Below, piece after piece: positions 55,127-64,000 of a DNA stretch of 64,000 nt. Source of the DNA: Sphingopyxis sp. HIX. Its GTDB lineage: Bacteria; Pseudomonadota; Alphaproteobacteria; Sphingomonadales; Sphingomonadaceae. The stretch is from NCBI RefSeq assembly GCF_001468285.1, contig NZ_LNSB01000023.1:1-64000 (forward strand), in the 5' to 3' direction. A program made the translations under genes and the position numbers. The notes below the pieces were generated by a model. The model searched no databases. It had not been told where the DNA came from and saw only the letters and a program-made list of their open reading frames with translations. Positions within the stretch are counted from its first letter, which is position 1. Each line of letters begins with the position of its first letter.

Positions 55127-56107
55127 TCAGGCTTGGCAATAGGCGTCGAGCTTTCCGCTGCGGATCAGATCGCCATAATAAGCCGCCATCGCCCCGGCAC
55201 GCGAGGTATCGGGACCGATCCAACGCACGGCGCCCTTCAGCCAGCCGGCCGAACAGGCCTCAAGCGCGCCCGACCCGCGTGCGCAGGCAACAAAATCGGT
55301 GAAGGCGCTTTTCCACGCGCCGAATTCGGCCATGTCCATGATCGGGCCGTGGCCGGGGACGACGTATTCGGCGCCCGACGCCGCGACCGCGTCGAGCGCC
55401 CTCAGCCACCCCTCGGGGCAGGCGGTATCGAGGAACGGCACCGGCACGGTGACGAGGTCGCCGACGATCGCGCGCTTTTCGGCGGCATCGTAGATCCAGA
55501 GGTCGCGCTCGGTGACCGCGCGGTGCACGACGCGCAGCGACAACGGCCGCCCGGCGATCACCATGTCGCGCGATTCGTCGACGATCACGTCGGGCCGCAA
55601 CTCCGCCCCGCGCGCGATGGTCGCGAGGTCGCCCTCGATATCCTCACGCGCGCCCACCGGCACATTGTTCTCGGCGATCGCCTTGCGATACGCTTCGGCG
55701 CTCCGGGCGAGGAAGGTCGCGAGCGCGCCGTCGATCGCCGAGGTCGCATAGACCTTGATCTCGGGAAAGGCGGCCTTGAGTTCGGGATTGCCGCTGACAT
55801 GGTCGAGATGCCAATGCGTGTTGATGATCGCGACCGGCGTCATGCCGATCCCGCTCATGCCCTGTTTGATCGCGGTCAGATGCTCGGCATGGCGCCCCGT
55901 GTCGATCACGAAGGCGCCCTCGGGGCCGTAAAGGATCAGGCTGTTGCCGTCAGGCTGGCTAAACGGCTGGAAGCTGCCACCGACGAGAAAGGTCGCGCCG
56001 CCGATGCCATGCGCATAGGTGCGCGGCATTTCCTCATATTGGGCCTTCGGATTGGACGCGCAGCCGGCGAGCGCCAGCGCCAATAGCGCTGGCAGCCCGA
56101 ACCGCAT
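55127..56107 (-). CDS. MBL-fold metallo-hydrolase, lipoprotein
   Basis: A 326-residue metallo-beta-lactamase fold protein with a lipoprotein signal (lipobox LAGC, Cys near residue 15). Metal motif NTHWHLDHVSGN, VPGHGPIMD for the distal His. Substrate unknown; the family covers beta-lactams, lactones and thioesters. ATG 56107 shares one base with the sdhB TGA, so it is coupled downstream of sdhB; the functional link is unclear. Confidence 0.92.
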   Translation of the reverse strand: MRFGLPALLALALAGCASNPKAQYEEMPRTYAHGIGGATFLVGGSFQPFSQPDGNSLILYGPEGAFVIDTGRHAEHLTAIKQGMSGIGMTPVAIINTHWHLDHVSGNPELKAAFPEIKVYATSAIDGALATFLARSAEAYRKAIAENNVPVGAREDIEGDLATIARGAELRPDVIVDESRDMVIAGRPLSLRVVHRAVTERDLWIYDAAEKRAIVGDLVTVPVPFLDTACPEGWLRALDAVAASGAEYVVPGHGPIMDMAEFGAWKSAFTDFVACARGSGALEACSAGWLKGAVRWIGPDTSRAGAMAAYYGDLIRSGKLDAYCQA

Positions 56108-56889
56108 CAGACCTGCCGCTCGGCTTCCAGCTTCTTGATCTCGGCGATCGCGCGCGCCGGGCTCAGCCCCTTGGGACAGGCGTTCGAGCAGTTCATGATC
56201 GTGTGGCAGCGATAGAGGCGGAAGGGATCTTCCAGCTCGTCGAGCCGCTCGCCGGTCATCTCGTCGCGGCTGTCGGCCAGCCAGCGATAGGCCTGGAGCA
56301 GGATCGCGGGGCCCAGGAACTTGTCGCTGTTCCACCAATAGCTGGGGCAGCTCGTCGAGCAGCAGGCGCAGAGGATGCACTCGTAGAGGCCGTCGAGCTT
56401 CTCGCGCTCGGCGGGCGACTGCAGCCGCTCCTTGCCGCTCGGCGTCGTCGTCTTGGTCTTCAGCCAGGGCTCGATCGAGGCATATTGCGCATAGAAATGC
56501 GTGAAGTCGGGGACCAGGTCCTTGATCACGTCCATCGACGGCAGCGGGGTGATGCGGATGTCGCCCTTCAGATCCTCGATCGCGGTGGTGCAGGCGAGGC
56601 CGTTCTTGCCGTTCATGTTCATCGAACAGCTGCCGCAGATGCCCTCGCGGCACGAGCGGCGGAAGGTCAGCGTCGAATCCTGCTCGCTCTTCATCTTGAT
56701 CAGCGCGTCGAGCACCATCGGGCCGCATTTGTCGGTGTCGATCTCGAAGGTATCGAAATGGGGGTTCTGGCCCTTGTCGGGGTCGTAGCGATAGACTTTG
56801 AATGTCTTGACGTTGGTCGCGCCCGCGGCCTTGTGGGTCTGCCCCCCCTTTTGCGGGCGGCTGTTCTTGGGCAGGCGAAATTCGGCCAT
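56107..56889 (-). CDS. sdhB: succinate dehydrogenase iron-sulfur subunit
   Basis: A 260-residue SdhB carrying the three Fe-S clusters of complex II. [2Fe-2S] motif [15 protein letters not shown], [4Fe-4S] motif [16 protein letters not shown], and [3Fe-4S] motif [14 protein letters not shown] are intact. sdhA, sdhC and sdhD are not adjacent: an MBL lipoprotein gene follows and a divergent flippase gene precedes. The N-terminal extension is basic. Confidence 0.97.
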   Translation of the reverse strand: MAEFRLPKNSRPQKGGQTHKAAGATNVKTFKVYRYDPDKGQNPHFDTFEIDTDKCGPMVLDALIKMKSEQDSTLTFRRSCREGICGSCSMNMNGKNGLACTTAIEDLKGDIRITPLPSMDVIKDLVPDFTHFYAQYASIEPWLKTKTTTPSGKERLQSPAEREKLDGLYECILCACCSTSCPSYWWNSDKFLGPAILLQAYRWLADSRDEMTGERLDELEDPFRLYRCHTIMNCSNACPKGLSPARAIAEIKKLEAERQV

Positions 56890-57006
56890 TTGTCTGGCTC
56901 CCCTGATGCAGTCGCGGTCGGCCTAGACCCGTTGGCCAGCGGGGGCAAGGGGGTGAAAAGCGAAAGCCGCTGGCGACTTGCCGGGCAAGCGGCTAGGGGC
57001 GCCGCC

Positions 57007-58536
57007 ATGAGCGAAGACACCGCCCAGCCCGCCGTCACCAGCCGCAGCGTCGCGAAGGGGCTCGGCACGACCGTGCTCGCGCGGCTGGGCGCGGTGGTCG
57101 AGATCGTCGCGCAGCCGCTCTATGTGCTGATGTTCGGGCTCGCGGGCTACGGCCTCTATGCGGTGCTGTGGGCGACGATCAACCTGCTCGAAAACCTCTT
57201 CGACCTCGGCATGACCAGCGCGATGCAGCGCACCGTGCCCCAGTCGGCGAGCGACGCCGACGCCGCCGCGGCGCTGCGCACCGCGATGCTGTGGGGCGTC
57301 GGCCCTTGCCTGGTCGTCGCGGCGCTGATCGCGGCCTTCGCCGCCGACCTCGCGCCCTTCCTCAACGTCGCCGCCAAGGACCGGCCGCTCGTCGTGCCCG
57401 CGATCCAGCTCTTCGTCTGGGCGCTGCCTTTGTGGGCCTTCGTCGAGATCGCAACCAGCGCGATGCGCGCGCGCATGGTGTTCGGCGCCGAGATTCGCCT
57501 CCGCATCGTGTGGGAACAGATCATGCGGTTGGTGTTCGCCGGGCTTTTCTTCGCGGGCGGGCTCGGCCTCAAGGGCCTGTTCATCGCGCACCTCTGCTCG
57601 CTCGCGATCACCGCCGTGCTCTGCGTCCGGCTGCTCCGCCGCTATTATGTCTTCGGCGAGCTGCTGCGCGGCGGGCGCGGCGGCGAGACCGCGAAGAACA
57701 CCTTCTGGGCCGGCCTCTCGATCCTGCCGTCGAACGTCATCGCCCGCCTCTTCGGCGACGCGCCGGCGCTGATCCTCAACCTGATCCTGCCCGGCGCCGC
57801 GGGCGCGGCGGCCGCCGGCCTCTTCACCATCGCGCGCAAGCTGTCGAGCGTCGTGCAGCTCGTGCGCATCGCCTTCGTCTATGTGCTCGCTCCCCTCGCC
57901 GCGAGCGCCGAGCGCGCCGACCGGACACAAGTGGCCGACATCTACGCCTATGCGACGCGGCTGATCATGGCGATCGCGCTCCCCCTCGCCGCGGTGCTCG
58001 CCGCGGGCAGTGCCCCCCTGCTCAGCCTGTTCGGGCACGAGGCGAAGATCGCGCAGGCCGCGGTGATCATCCTGCTCTTCGCGCGCGCGGCCGAGGCGGT
58101 GCTCGGCATCTCGCTGCCCGTGCTCCAGGTCGTCGCGGCCTTCCGCCACCAGCTCACCGCGAGCATCGTCGGCGTCATCGTCGCGGTCGGCGCGGGCTGG
58201 GCGATCCTCGGCCATATGGACGCGCTCACCGGCGTCACGCTCGCGATGTCGATCGGGCTCGTCGTGATGGGGGGCATCCCGATGCTCCAGCTCGCGACGA
58301 ACGAGAAGCTCCATCCCTTCGACCATCAATTCCCGATGGTCGCGCTGCGCGGCATCGGCATCACCCTCGTCGCGGGCGGCGCGGCCCTGCTCGCGGGGCG
58401 GCTGCCCGATGCGATCGCGCTGCCGCTGATCATCCTGCTCGCGGTCGCGGCGATCTGGCTGTCGCTGCGCTTCGCCCTCCCCCACGCCGACCGCGCCTCG
58501 CTGGGCAAGACGGCGCGCAAGCTCAAGCTGATCTGA
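57007..58536 (+). CDS. lipid/polysaccharide flippase (Wzx/MOP type)
   Basis: A 509-residue protein with 12-14 membrane segments of the MOP superfamily (Wzx/MurJ-like). Conserved features include TTVLARLGAVVEIVAQPLYVLMFGLAGYGLYAVLW at the N-terminus given here as positions 13-50, and a C-terminal RGIGITLVAGG block. It probably flips an undecaprenyl-linked or lipid intermediate. It begins a plus-strand envelope cluster (57007-60091). ATG 57007. Confidence 0.85.
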   Translation: MSEDTAQPAVTSRSVAKGLGTTVLARLGAVVEIVAQPLYVLMFGLAGYGLYAVLWATINLLENLFDLGMTSAMQRTVPQSASDADAAAALRTAMLWGVGPCLVVAALIAAFAADLAPFLNVAAKDRPLVVPAIQLFVWALPLWAFVEIATSAMRARMVFGAEIRLRIVWEQIMRLVFAGLFFAGGLGLKGLFIAHLCSLAITAVLCVRLLRRYYVFGELLRGGRGGETAKNTFWAGLSILPSNVIARLFGDAPALILNLILPGAAGAAAAGLFTIARKLSSVVQLVRIAFVYVLAPLAASAERADRTQVADIYAYATRLIMAIALPLAAVLAAGSAPLLSLFGHEAKIAQAAVIILLFARAAEAVLGISLPVLQVVAAFRHQLTASIVGVIVAVGAGWAILGHMDALTGVTLAMSIGLVVMGGIPMLQLATNEKLHPFDHQFPMVALRGIGITLVAGGAALLAGRLPDAIALPLIILLAVAAIWLSLRFALPHADRASLGKTARKLKLI

Positions 58537-58626
58537 AACATTCCGTCTTAATTTGGCCGCAAAAATCGCTAGAGACGTGCCACTTTATTCTGACGCCGCG
58601 CATCCGCGGCCAACAGGCGGACCCAC

Positions 58627-59367
58627 ATGTACCAGACCGAACTCGCGCGCAGCGGCAAGCGCCTCTTCTTCATTCGCGGCACCTATATCTACATCACCAT
58701 CGCCATCTCGGTGCTGATCGCCTGGTGCAGCAAGGACTGGGGTCCGTTCCAGACCGCAACAGGGGATTGCGCCTGGTTCTGGCTGTCGCTCGGCGTCGCG
58801 AGCGCGGGCGCGATCGTGCGTATCTTCACCAGCGGCTGGGCCGCGCTCGGCACCTCGGGCCGCGCCAAGGTCGCCGCCGAGGCGAGCGAACTCAACACCA
58901 CCGGCCCCTACAGCCTCGTCCGCAACCCGCTCTATGTCGGCCGCATCCTGAACTTCACCGGCCTCGCGATGCTCTCGGGCAGCTGGGTGTTCGGCGCGAT
59001 CGTCTTCCTGCTCGCGATCCTCATCTACGAGCGCATCTCGATCTATGAGGAAGAATTCCTGCGCGAGAAATTCGGCGCGGCGCACGCCGAATGGGCCAAG
59101 GACGTCCCCGCGCTGCTCCCGCGCCTGCACGGCTGGGTGAAGCCGAAGTATCCCTTCTGGTGGAAGCGCATGATCTGGCGCGAACAGAACAAGCTGTTCC
59201 TGCTCGCGACGACCGTCTTCCTGACCTGGTTCGCGCGCCTCGACTTCAACTTCGACGCGCTGACCCCGGCACAGTGGAACTGGGTCTATGCCTTCGGCGC
59301 GCTCGTCGTCGTCCGCTTCATCATCGGCGGGCTCAAGATGGTCGGCTTCTTCAAGGAACTGAGCTGA
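58627..59367 (+). CDS. isoprenylcysteine-methyltransferase-like membrane enzyme
   Basis: A 246-residue membrane protein with four to five segments and the ICMT/PEMT signature NTTGPYSLVRNPLYVGRIL (about residues 96-116), used to bind SAM. Members methylate isoprenylcysteines, phospholipids or other lipids in the membrane. Here the target is likely a lipid intermediate from the same cluster; this is inference. It follows the flippase by 90 bases. Confidence 0.88.
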   Translation: MYQTELARSGKRLFFIRGTYIYITIAISVLIAWCSKDWGPFQTATGDCAWFWLSLGVASAGAIVRIFTSGWAALGTSGRAKVAAEASELNTTGPYSLVRNPLYVGRILNFTGLAMLSGSWVFGAIVFLLAILIYERISIYEEEFLREKFGAAHAEWAKDVPALLPRLHGWVKPKYPFWWKRMIWREQNKLFLLATTVFLTWFARLDFNFDALTPAQWNWVYAFGALVVVRFIIGGLKMVGFFKELS

Positions 59368-59371
59368 TCAC

Positions 59372-60091
59372 ATGGGGGGCGATCTCGCTCCCCTGATCGC
59401 ACCCGAGGAGCCTCTGGCTCCTCTAATCGCGGTCGTCGGCAGCGACGGGTCGGGCAAGTCGACCCTGTCGGCCGACCTGCTCGTCCACATCCAGCAAACG
59501 CGCGCGGCGGAGAGCGGCTATCTCGGCCTCGGTTCGGGCGAGCAGGGGCGGCGCATCGGGCGCTGGCCGGTCATCGGCCCGCCGCTGCACCGCTTCCTCG
59601 ACGGCATCGCCGACAGGCTTCGCGAGCCCGGCGAGCCGATCCCCGGCTGGCTCGCGGCGCGCTATGCGCTGAACAAGTCGAAGAAGCGCCGCGCCAAGTT
59701 CGACGCGCTGCTCGCCCAGCGCCGCGCGGGCAAGGTGATCGTCACCGACCGCTATCCGCAGCTCGAGGTGCCGGGCCTCCACGACGGCCCGATCCTTGCG
59801 GGTGTCGCGACCAGCAAGCGCCTCGCCGCGGTGCAGGCCGAGGAGCGCGCGCTCTATGCCGAGATGGCCGCGTATAGGCCGACGCTGGTGATCCGCCTGC
59901 ACGTCGACGTCGACACGGTGATGCTGCGCAAGCCCGACCACGACCGCGGCCTGATCACGCGCAAGGTCGAGACGGTGCCGCAACTCGCGTTCAACGGCGC
60001 CCCGATCGTCGATATCGACGCGACGATTCCCTATGCCGAGGAGCTGGCGTTGGCGACGGCGGCGGTGGATGCGGCGCTGGCCGGCGACTAA
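59372..60091 (+). CDS. P-loop kinase-like protein (thymidylate-kinase type)
   Basis: A 239-residue P-loop protein: AVVGSDGSGKST (residues 20-31) and a DRYPQLEV segment resembling the DRY of thymidylate kinases. Its substrate is unlikely to be dTMP, since a dedicated tmk exists in most genomes, and the context is lipid/glycan synthesis; it may phosphorylate a lipid or sugar precursor. It starts five bases after the methyltransferase and overlaps the convergent nucleotidyltransferase by four bases. Confidence 0.8.
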   Translation: MGGDLAPLIAPEEPLAPLIAVVGSDGSGKSTLSADLLVHIQQTRAAESGYLGLGSGEQGRRIGRWPVIGPPLHRFLDGIADRLREPGEPIPGWLAARYALNKSKKRRAKFDALLAQRRAGKVIVTDRYPQLEVPGLHDGPILAGVATSKRLAAVQAEERALYAEMAAYRPTLVIRLHVDVDTVMLRKPDHDRGLITRKVETVPQLAFNGAPIVDIDATIPYAEELALATAAVDAALAGD

Positions 60092-60855
60092 CGCCCTGCC
60101 ATAATCTTCTCGATCAGCTCGATATCCACCGGCTTGTCGGCATCGATGCACGCCTCGGGATCGCTCATCGGCACCACCGTCGCATTCAGCCCGAAACGCA
60201 GCCCCGCGCGCGCCACGCCCTGCTGGATACTGAACAGTCGCAGCAGCGCGCCGATCAACAGCCACGGCCCGAAGGCCGCGACGATTTTGAGCCCCTTCTT
60301 GCGGTCGCGCTCGATCCGCCCCCAGAAGTCGAGCAAGGGCAGCACCCGCCGCCCGCGCAGCCGGAACATATTCGCCCCCGACCACCAGCCGCCGCGGAAC
60401 TTCAGCCAGGTCCGCTTCGATTCGGGATAGCCCGCGAGCAGCACGTCGCGCTCGACCATCGCCACCGCGACGTCGCTGCCCTCGGCCCCGTCCAGGAACT
60501 CGGCGATCATCGCCGGCGTCAGCAGCACATTGTCGGCGGTCGTCACCAGTAGCGGATCGTCCCCCGGCGGCAGCGCGGCCGCGAGCGAGCTGCTGATCCC
60601 CTGCCCCGAATCCGCGAAATGCAGGTCGGTCAGCCCCGCCAGCCCCGGCTCTGCCGCCAGCTCGGCGCTGTTCTGCGCGAGGATGGTGATCGGCCCGACG
60701 CGCGGGCACGCGCGCAGCGCGGTCACCACATGCACCAGCATCGGCCGCCCCGCGATCGGCAGCAGCGCCTTGGTCGACACATTGGTGCCGCTGAGCAAGG
60801 GGTCGGGGCCTGGCCGGCTGCCCGCCATCACGATGGCCGGAATCGTCAGCGTCAT
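60088..60855 (-). CDS. NTP-transferase (nucleotidyltransferase)
   Basis: A 255-residue MobA/GlmU-type nucleotidyltransferase. The N-terminal signature reads AIVMAGSRPGPDPLL...VSTKALLPIAGRPML, a variant of the GGxGTR loop, and VTTADNVLLTP contains the metal-binding Asp. It likely makes a CDP- or other NDP-activated alcohol or sugar for the neighbouring genes. Its ATG overlaps the upstream esterase stop as ATGA. Confidence 0.85.
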   Translation of the reverse strand: MTLTIPAIVMAGSRPGPDPLLSGTNVSTKALLPIAGRPMLVHVVTALRACPRVGPITILAQNSAELAAEPGLAGLTDLHFADSGQGISSSLAAALPPGDDPLLVTTADNVLLTPAMIAEFLDGAEGSDVAVAMVERDVLLAGYPESKRTWLKFRGGWWSGANMFRLRGRRVLPLLDFWGRIERDRKKGLKIVAAFGPWLLIGALLRLFSIQQGVARAGLRFGLNATVVPMSDPEACIDADKPVDIELIEKIMAGR

Positions 60856-61796
60856 TTTACGGGCGCCACCCGCTTCGCGGTCGCGCCGCGCAGGAAGTCG
60901 GTCGCCTCCGCCAGGATCGGCCCCTTGTAGGAAAGCGGCCCGGTCAGCGCCATGACGAGATCGTTGTGGCTGAGCCCGTCGTACGTCCGCAGCCGCGCCG
61001 ACCCACCCACCTTCGTCATCGCCGCCGCCAGCCGCTCGCTGTTGCGCACGCGCACCACCGTGTCGGCCGTGCCATGCCCCAGCCACAGCGGCGGCGCATC
61101 GGCGCGTACGAAATGGATCGGCTGCGTTTTTTCGACCGGCCTTATATCGCCCATCGCGACATCGGCGCGTCCGCCCTTCTCGAAGGGCGCAAAATCATAA
61201 GGCCCCGCGAGCGCCGCCACCCCGCGGATCACCGATACGTCGCTGCCCGCCGCCTTCAGCCACTGCGGGTCCAGCGCGATCATCGCCGCATTATAGGCGC
61301 CCGCCGAATGGCCCGCGAGCGCGATGCGCCCCGCGTCGCCGCCATAATCCCCGATATGCTTCTCGGTCCACGCCACCGCCGCCGCGCTGTCCTCCAGGAA
61401 ATCGGGCCAATGCCCCTCGGGCACGATCCGGTAATCGGGGATCACGACGATGAAGCCCTGCTTCGCGAACGCCCGCCCGGCAAAGCCATAATCGTCGCGG
61501 GCGCCGCTGTACCAGCCGCCGCCATAGAGCCAGACGATCACGGGCAGCCGATCGCTCTTCTGCGTCCCCGCCGGCACCCAGATATTGAGCTTGTTGCGCG
61601 CGCCCGGGCCATAGGGCTGCCCCGCGACCTGCAGCGCCGCGCCGTCGCCATTGCCGAGCAATCTGTCGCCGAGGTTGAGCGATTTCGCGCCGCCCGCGAC
61701 GACCAGCCGCGTGCCGCCGCCGAATAACAGGATCAGCAGCCCGATGAGTATCAGATATTTGATCAACCGCCGCTGTCCCTTGACTGGCTTATCCAT
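60852..61796 (-). CDS. membrane-anchored alpha/beta esterase
   Basis: A 314-residue alpha/beta hydrolase with an N-terminal membrane anchor (about residues 12-27). The oxyanion motif is WLYGGGW (the HGG-type), nucleophile elbow GHSAG (Ser164), an acid in GHGTADTVV and His in GLSHND. BD-FAE/carboxylesterase-like; substrate unknown, possibly an acylated lipid. The gene is coupled to the nucleotidyltransferase and divergent from the DAG-kinase-like gene. Confidence 0.88.
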   Translation of the reverse strand: MDKPVKGQRRLIKYLILIGLLILLFGGGTRLVVAGGAKSLNLGDRLLGNGDGAALQVAGQPYGPGARNKLNIWVPAGTQKSDRLPVIVWLYGGGWYSGARDDYGFAGRAFAKQGFIVVIPDYRIVPEGHWPDFLEDSAAAVAWTEKHIGDYGGDAGRIALAGHSAGAYNAAMIALDPQWLKAAGSDVSVIRGVAALAGPYDFAPFEKGGRADVAMGDIRPVEKTQPIHFVRADAPPLWLGHGTADTVVRVRNSERLAAAMTKVGGSARLRTYDGLSHNDLVMALTGPLSYKGPILAEATDFLRGATAKRVAPVK

Positions 61797-61884
61797 AGGT
61801 CCCGCCCTTCGCCCGCGCCCTACAGGGACGCGCACCGCCGAACAAGCCGCCACCTTTTCGCGCCTCGTGCGTAGGAACGGGGCG

Positions 61885-62715
61885 ATGACCATATCCTTCA
61901 CCCGCCCCGCGCTGGTCTGCAACGCGCAGAGCGGCAGCTTCGACCCCGCGATCCGCGATGCGATCGAGGCCGCGTGCCGCACCGCCGGCGCGCCGCTCGC
62001 CGCGACCTTCGCGCTGCCCGATGCCGAGATTCCCGGCGCCGATGCGTTGCGCCAACAAGGCATCGACCTGCTCCTCGTGTGGACCGGCGACGGCACGATC
62101 AACGCCGCCGCGCGCAAGGCGGCGAGCTGGGACGGCGCGCTGCTGCCGCTGCCCGGCGGCACGCTCAACCTCCTATCGAAGGCGCTCCACGGCGACCGCC
62201 CCGCGCCCGACATCCTGACCGACGCGCTCGCGGGCAAGGGCCGCGCCCGGCCGATCCCGACGATCCGCGCGGACGATGGCGAGGCCTTCATCACCATCGT
62301 CGCGGGCCCCGCGACGCGCTGGGCCGAGGTGCGCGAGACGCTGCGGCAGGACGGGCTGATCGAAGCGGTCGGCACCGCGCCCGACGCGCTCGACGCGATG
62401 CTCAACGCCCCTGGCGTCGCCGTCGCGGGTCATGGCAAGGCCTATCCCGCCGTCATCCTGACCCCGACCGAACGGGGCATCGCCGCCGACGGCATTTTGA
62501 CCGAGGGCACCGCCGACGTGCTCCGCCACGGCCTCGCCTGGCTCGGCGGCGACTTCCGCGACGGACCGAGCGAACGCATCGCCACCGCCGAGACGATCCT
62601 GCTCGAAAGCGCCGCGCCGATCAGCCTCGAATATGACGGCGAACTCGGCGAAACCCCCTCGCCCGCCCGCTTTGCGCTGGGGACCAGCGCGGTCGATTTC
62701 CTCGCGACCGCATGA
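61885..62715 (+). CDS. diacylglycerol/lipid-kinase-like protein
   Basis: A 276-residue protein with the DAGK/sphingosine-kinase catalytic segment VWTGDGTINAA (GDGT at 68-71) and PLPGGTLNLL (91-97). It lacks the long C-terminal regulatory domain, so it may be a bacterial lipid kinase-like protein. ATG 61885 (MTISFTRPAL). Its stop overlaps the metallophosphoesterase start as ATGA, so the two are coupled. Confidence 0.88.
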   Translation: MTISFTRPALVCNAQSGSFDPAIRDAIEAACRTAGAPLAATFALPDAEIPGADALRQQGIDLLLVWTGDGTINAAARKAASWDGALLPLPGGTLNLLSKALHGDRPAPDILTDALAGKGRARPIPTIRADDGEAFITIVAGPATRWAEVRETLRQDGLIEAVGTAPDALDAMLNAPGVAVAGHGKAYPAVILTPTERGIAADGILTEGTADVLRHGLAWLGGDFRDGPSERIATAETILLESAAPISLEYDGELGETPSPARFALGTSAVDFLATA

Positions 62716-63560
62716 CGCGCCTGTTCCATATCAGCGACCTGCATTTCGGGCTCGAGGACCGCACCGCGCTCGCCTGGTTCACCGACTGCGTCCGCCGCGA
62801 ACAGCCCGACGCGGTGCTGATCACCGGCGATCTCACGATGCGCGCGCGCTCCCATGAATTCGCCGCCGCCTGCGACTGGATCGAGCGGCTCGAGGTGCCC
62901 GTGACGGTCGAGGTCGGCAACCACGACCTCCCCTATTTCAACCCCTTCGCGCGCTTCTTCTGGCCGTATCGCCGCATCCGCCGCATCGAGCGGCTCGTCG
63001 AGCGCGAGCTGGAGCTGGAGGGTGTCGCAGTGGTCCCGCTCAAGACCACCGCGCGCGCGCAATGGCGGCTCGACTGGTCGAAGGGCTGGGTGACGCGCAG
63101 CGCGCTCGACAAGACGATGGCGGCAATCGACGCGCTGCCGCGCGGCACGACCGCCTTCGTCACCGCGCACCACCCGCTGGTCGAGGCGGGCACGCGCGGC
63201 CGCGCGCTGACCCGCGGCGGCGAGACGGCGCTGCGCGCGCTCGCCTCGCGCGGCGTCGCGGCGGTGCTCACCGGCCATGTCCATGACGCGTTCGACCTGG
63301 TCGAGGAAACCAGGGACGGTCCGATCCGCATGATCGGCGCGGGCACGCTGTCGCAGCGCATCCGCTCGACCCCGCCCAGCTTCAACGAACTGCGCGTCGA
63401 CGGCGCGACGATCGACGTCCGCGTGCGCAATCTCGAAAAGGTCCCGACCCCCGACATGCAGATCGACGCCATCCCGCCCGACGCCCTGCCCCCGCGCGCA
63501 CCCGGCGAACCGGTCGCCCCGGTCGGCGCGGTCCCGCCGGTCGACCCGCCGGTGCACTGA
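62712..63560 (+). CDS. metallophosphoesterase
   Basis: A 282-residue calcineurin-like phosphoesterase with the five metal blocks: HISDLHFG, LITGDLT, VGNHD, TAHHP and LTGHVHDAF. The C-terminus is Pro-rich. Substrate unknown; in this cluster it could dephosphorylate a lipid or nucleotide-linked intermediate. It is coupled to the lipid-kinase-like gene. Confidence 0.9.
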   Translation: MTRLFHISDLHFGLEDRTALAWFTDCVRREQPDAVLITGDLTMRARSHEFAAACDWIERLEVPVTVEVGNHDLPYFNPFARFFWPYRRIRRIERLVERELELEGVAVVPLKTTARAQWRLDWSKGWVTRSALDKTMAAIDALPRGTTAFVTAHHPLVEAGTRGRALTRGGETALRALASRGVAAVLTGHVHDAFDLVEETRDGPIRMIGAGTLSQRIRSTPPSFNELRVDGATIDVRVRNLEKVPTPDMQIDAIPPDALPPRAPGEPVAPVGAVPPVDPPVH

Positions 63561-63612
63561 GGCGTTCGCAATCGGGCGTTGATGGTCGGCTTCGGGGTGG
63601 GGAGCGGACGCT

Positions 63613-63762
63613 CTTAATCCTCGCTGCGGCGAAGCCGTGGGGAGGGGGACCACCCGAAGGGTGGTGGAGGGGTCGACGCATAAACGTCGGCTCAAGGCCG
63701 CCACCCCTCCACCATGCTTCGCATGGTCCCCCTCCCCATCGCTTCGCGACAGGGAGGATTAA
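63613..63762. repeat. REPIN/MITE-like element, copy 3 of 3 (inverted)
   Basis: The element is inverted relative to copies 1 and 2: its left arm matches the reverse complement of their right arms and vice versa. The spacer again differs. Flanks on both sides (ggggtggggagcggacgctc on the left and ctttcctaataaatcc near 63816 on the right) are shared with copies 1 and 2. No gene is seen in 63561-64000; a direct repeat gtcaacttc-gtcaacttc lies at 63932-63949. Confidence 0.85.
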
Positions 63763-64000
63763 AAGGGCAGCTTCCGCCCAAAACCCGCCCTCCACCACCC
63801 CCGGAAGAAAAACCGCTTTCCTAATAAATCCCGCCATGATCTACCCTGCCGGATGCGCCGCGCCGCTCGCTTCCAACGCCATGGCTCCGGCGCCCGAGTC
63901 GCTAACCCCTTGTTCGCGCACGCGATGGGGCGTCAACTTCGTCAACTTCCGCGACCCCCTTCCCATCCCGCAAACCCCGCGATAGGTTGCAACGAAAAAC

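Noticed and set aside
54884..56086. 400-residue plus-strand frame over the MBL gene
   Set aside because: Arg-rich shadow of the MBL lipoprotein gene, which has clear metal motifs.

Overview
The window is 64 kb of GC-rich chromosome from an alphaproteobacterium of the order Sphingomonadales, most likely Sphingopyxis or a close relative. This is inferred from the single-domain PurL, COQ4-type ubiquinone gene, class II DAHP synthase, the mdh...sucD-sucA-sucB...lpd operon, MipA/OmpV, ZapE, and the dense intergenic inverted repeats. No rRNA, tRNA, CRISPR array, prophage or transposase gene was seen. Nearly all of the window is intact coding sequence on both strands, with many 1-4 base stop/start overlaps.

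Layout. 1-5.2 kb: two small membrane proteins, an exported protein, purL, a DUF72/DUF3052 pair. 5.3-9.3 kb: coq4 behind a palindromic promoter, two tandem DUF418 membrane paralogues separated by a perfect AT-rich palindrome, an orphan Hpt protein. 9.3-14.1 kb: TusA-like protein, der, bamB, a YfgM-like TPR protein, panB. 14.2-15.3 kb: two DUF2178-like membrane proteins with an Xre regulator. 15.6-18.7 kb: aldo/keto reductase, GDPD lipoprotein, ArsC-like protein, membrane cNMP-binding protein. 18.9-24.8 kb: class II DAHP synthase, M28 peptidase, HpcH/HpaI lyase, SPFH/NfeD pair, GNAT. 24.9-26.5 kb: PF10118 diiron-like hydrolase divergent from a TetR regulator. 27-35.9 kb: obgE, methyltransferase, MipA, proB-SDR, sppA, PepSY protein, alpha/beta hydrolase. 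36-40.6 kb: MpaB-type oxygenase, small membrane protein, TRIC channel, M20 amidohydrolase, a divergent SEDS-like membrane protein. 40.6-49.2 kb: TCA operon (mdh, unknown exported protein, sucD, sucA, sucB, a GGCT-like protein, lpd) lacking sucC. 49.3-54.7 kb: DUF4157 metallopeptidase-like protein with a coupled small partner, PAP2 phosphatase, polysaccharide deacetylase, zapE, thioesterase. 54.9-56.9 kb: a 59-residue Pro/Ser-rich ORF, MBL lipoprotein, detached sdhB. 57-63.6 kb: envelope/lipid cluster (flippase, ICMT-like methyltransferase, P-loop kinase, nucleotidyltransferase, esterase, diacylglycerol-kinase-like protein, metallophosphoesterase).

The most interesting points are: (i) a two-gene unit (49354-51179) joining an eCIS-associated DUF4157 domain to a C-terminal domain with an HExxGH motif, translationally coupled to a small beta-rich protein; (ii) several families of small mobile-looking inverted repeats, some supplying the stop or start codon of a gene; (iii) a SEDS-like protein of unknown role; (iv) a short Pro/Ser-rich gene; and (v) an uncharacterised lipid/glycan cluster at the right end.
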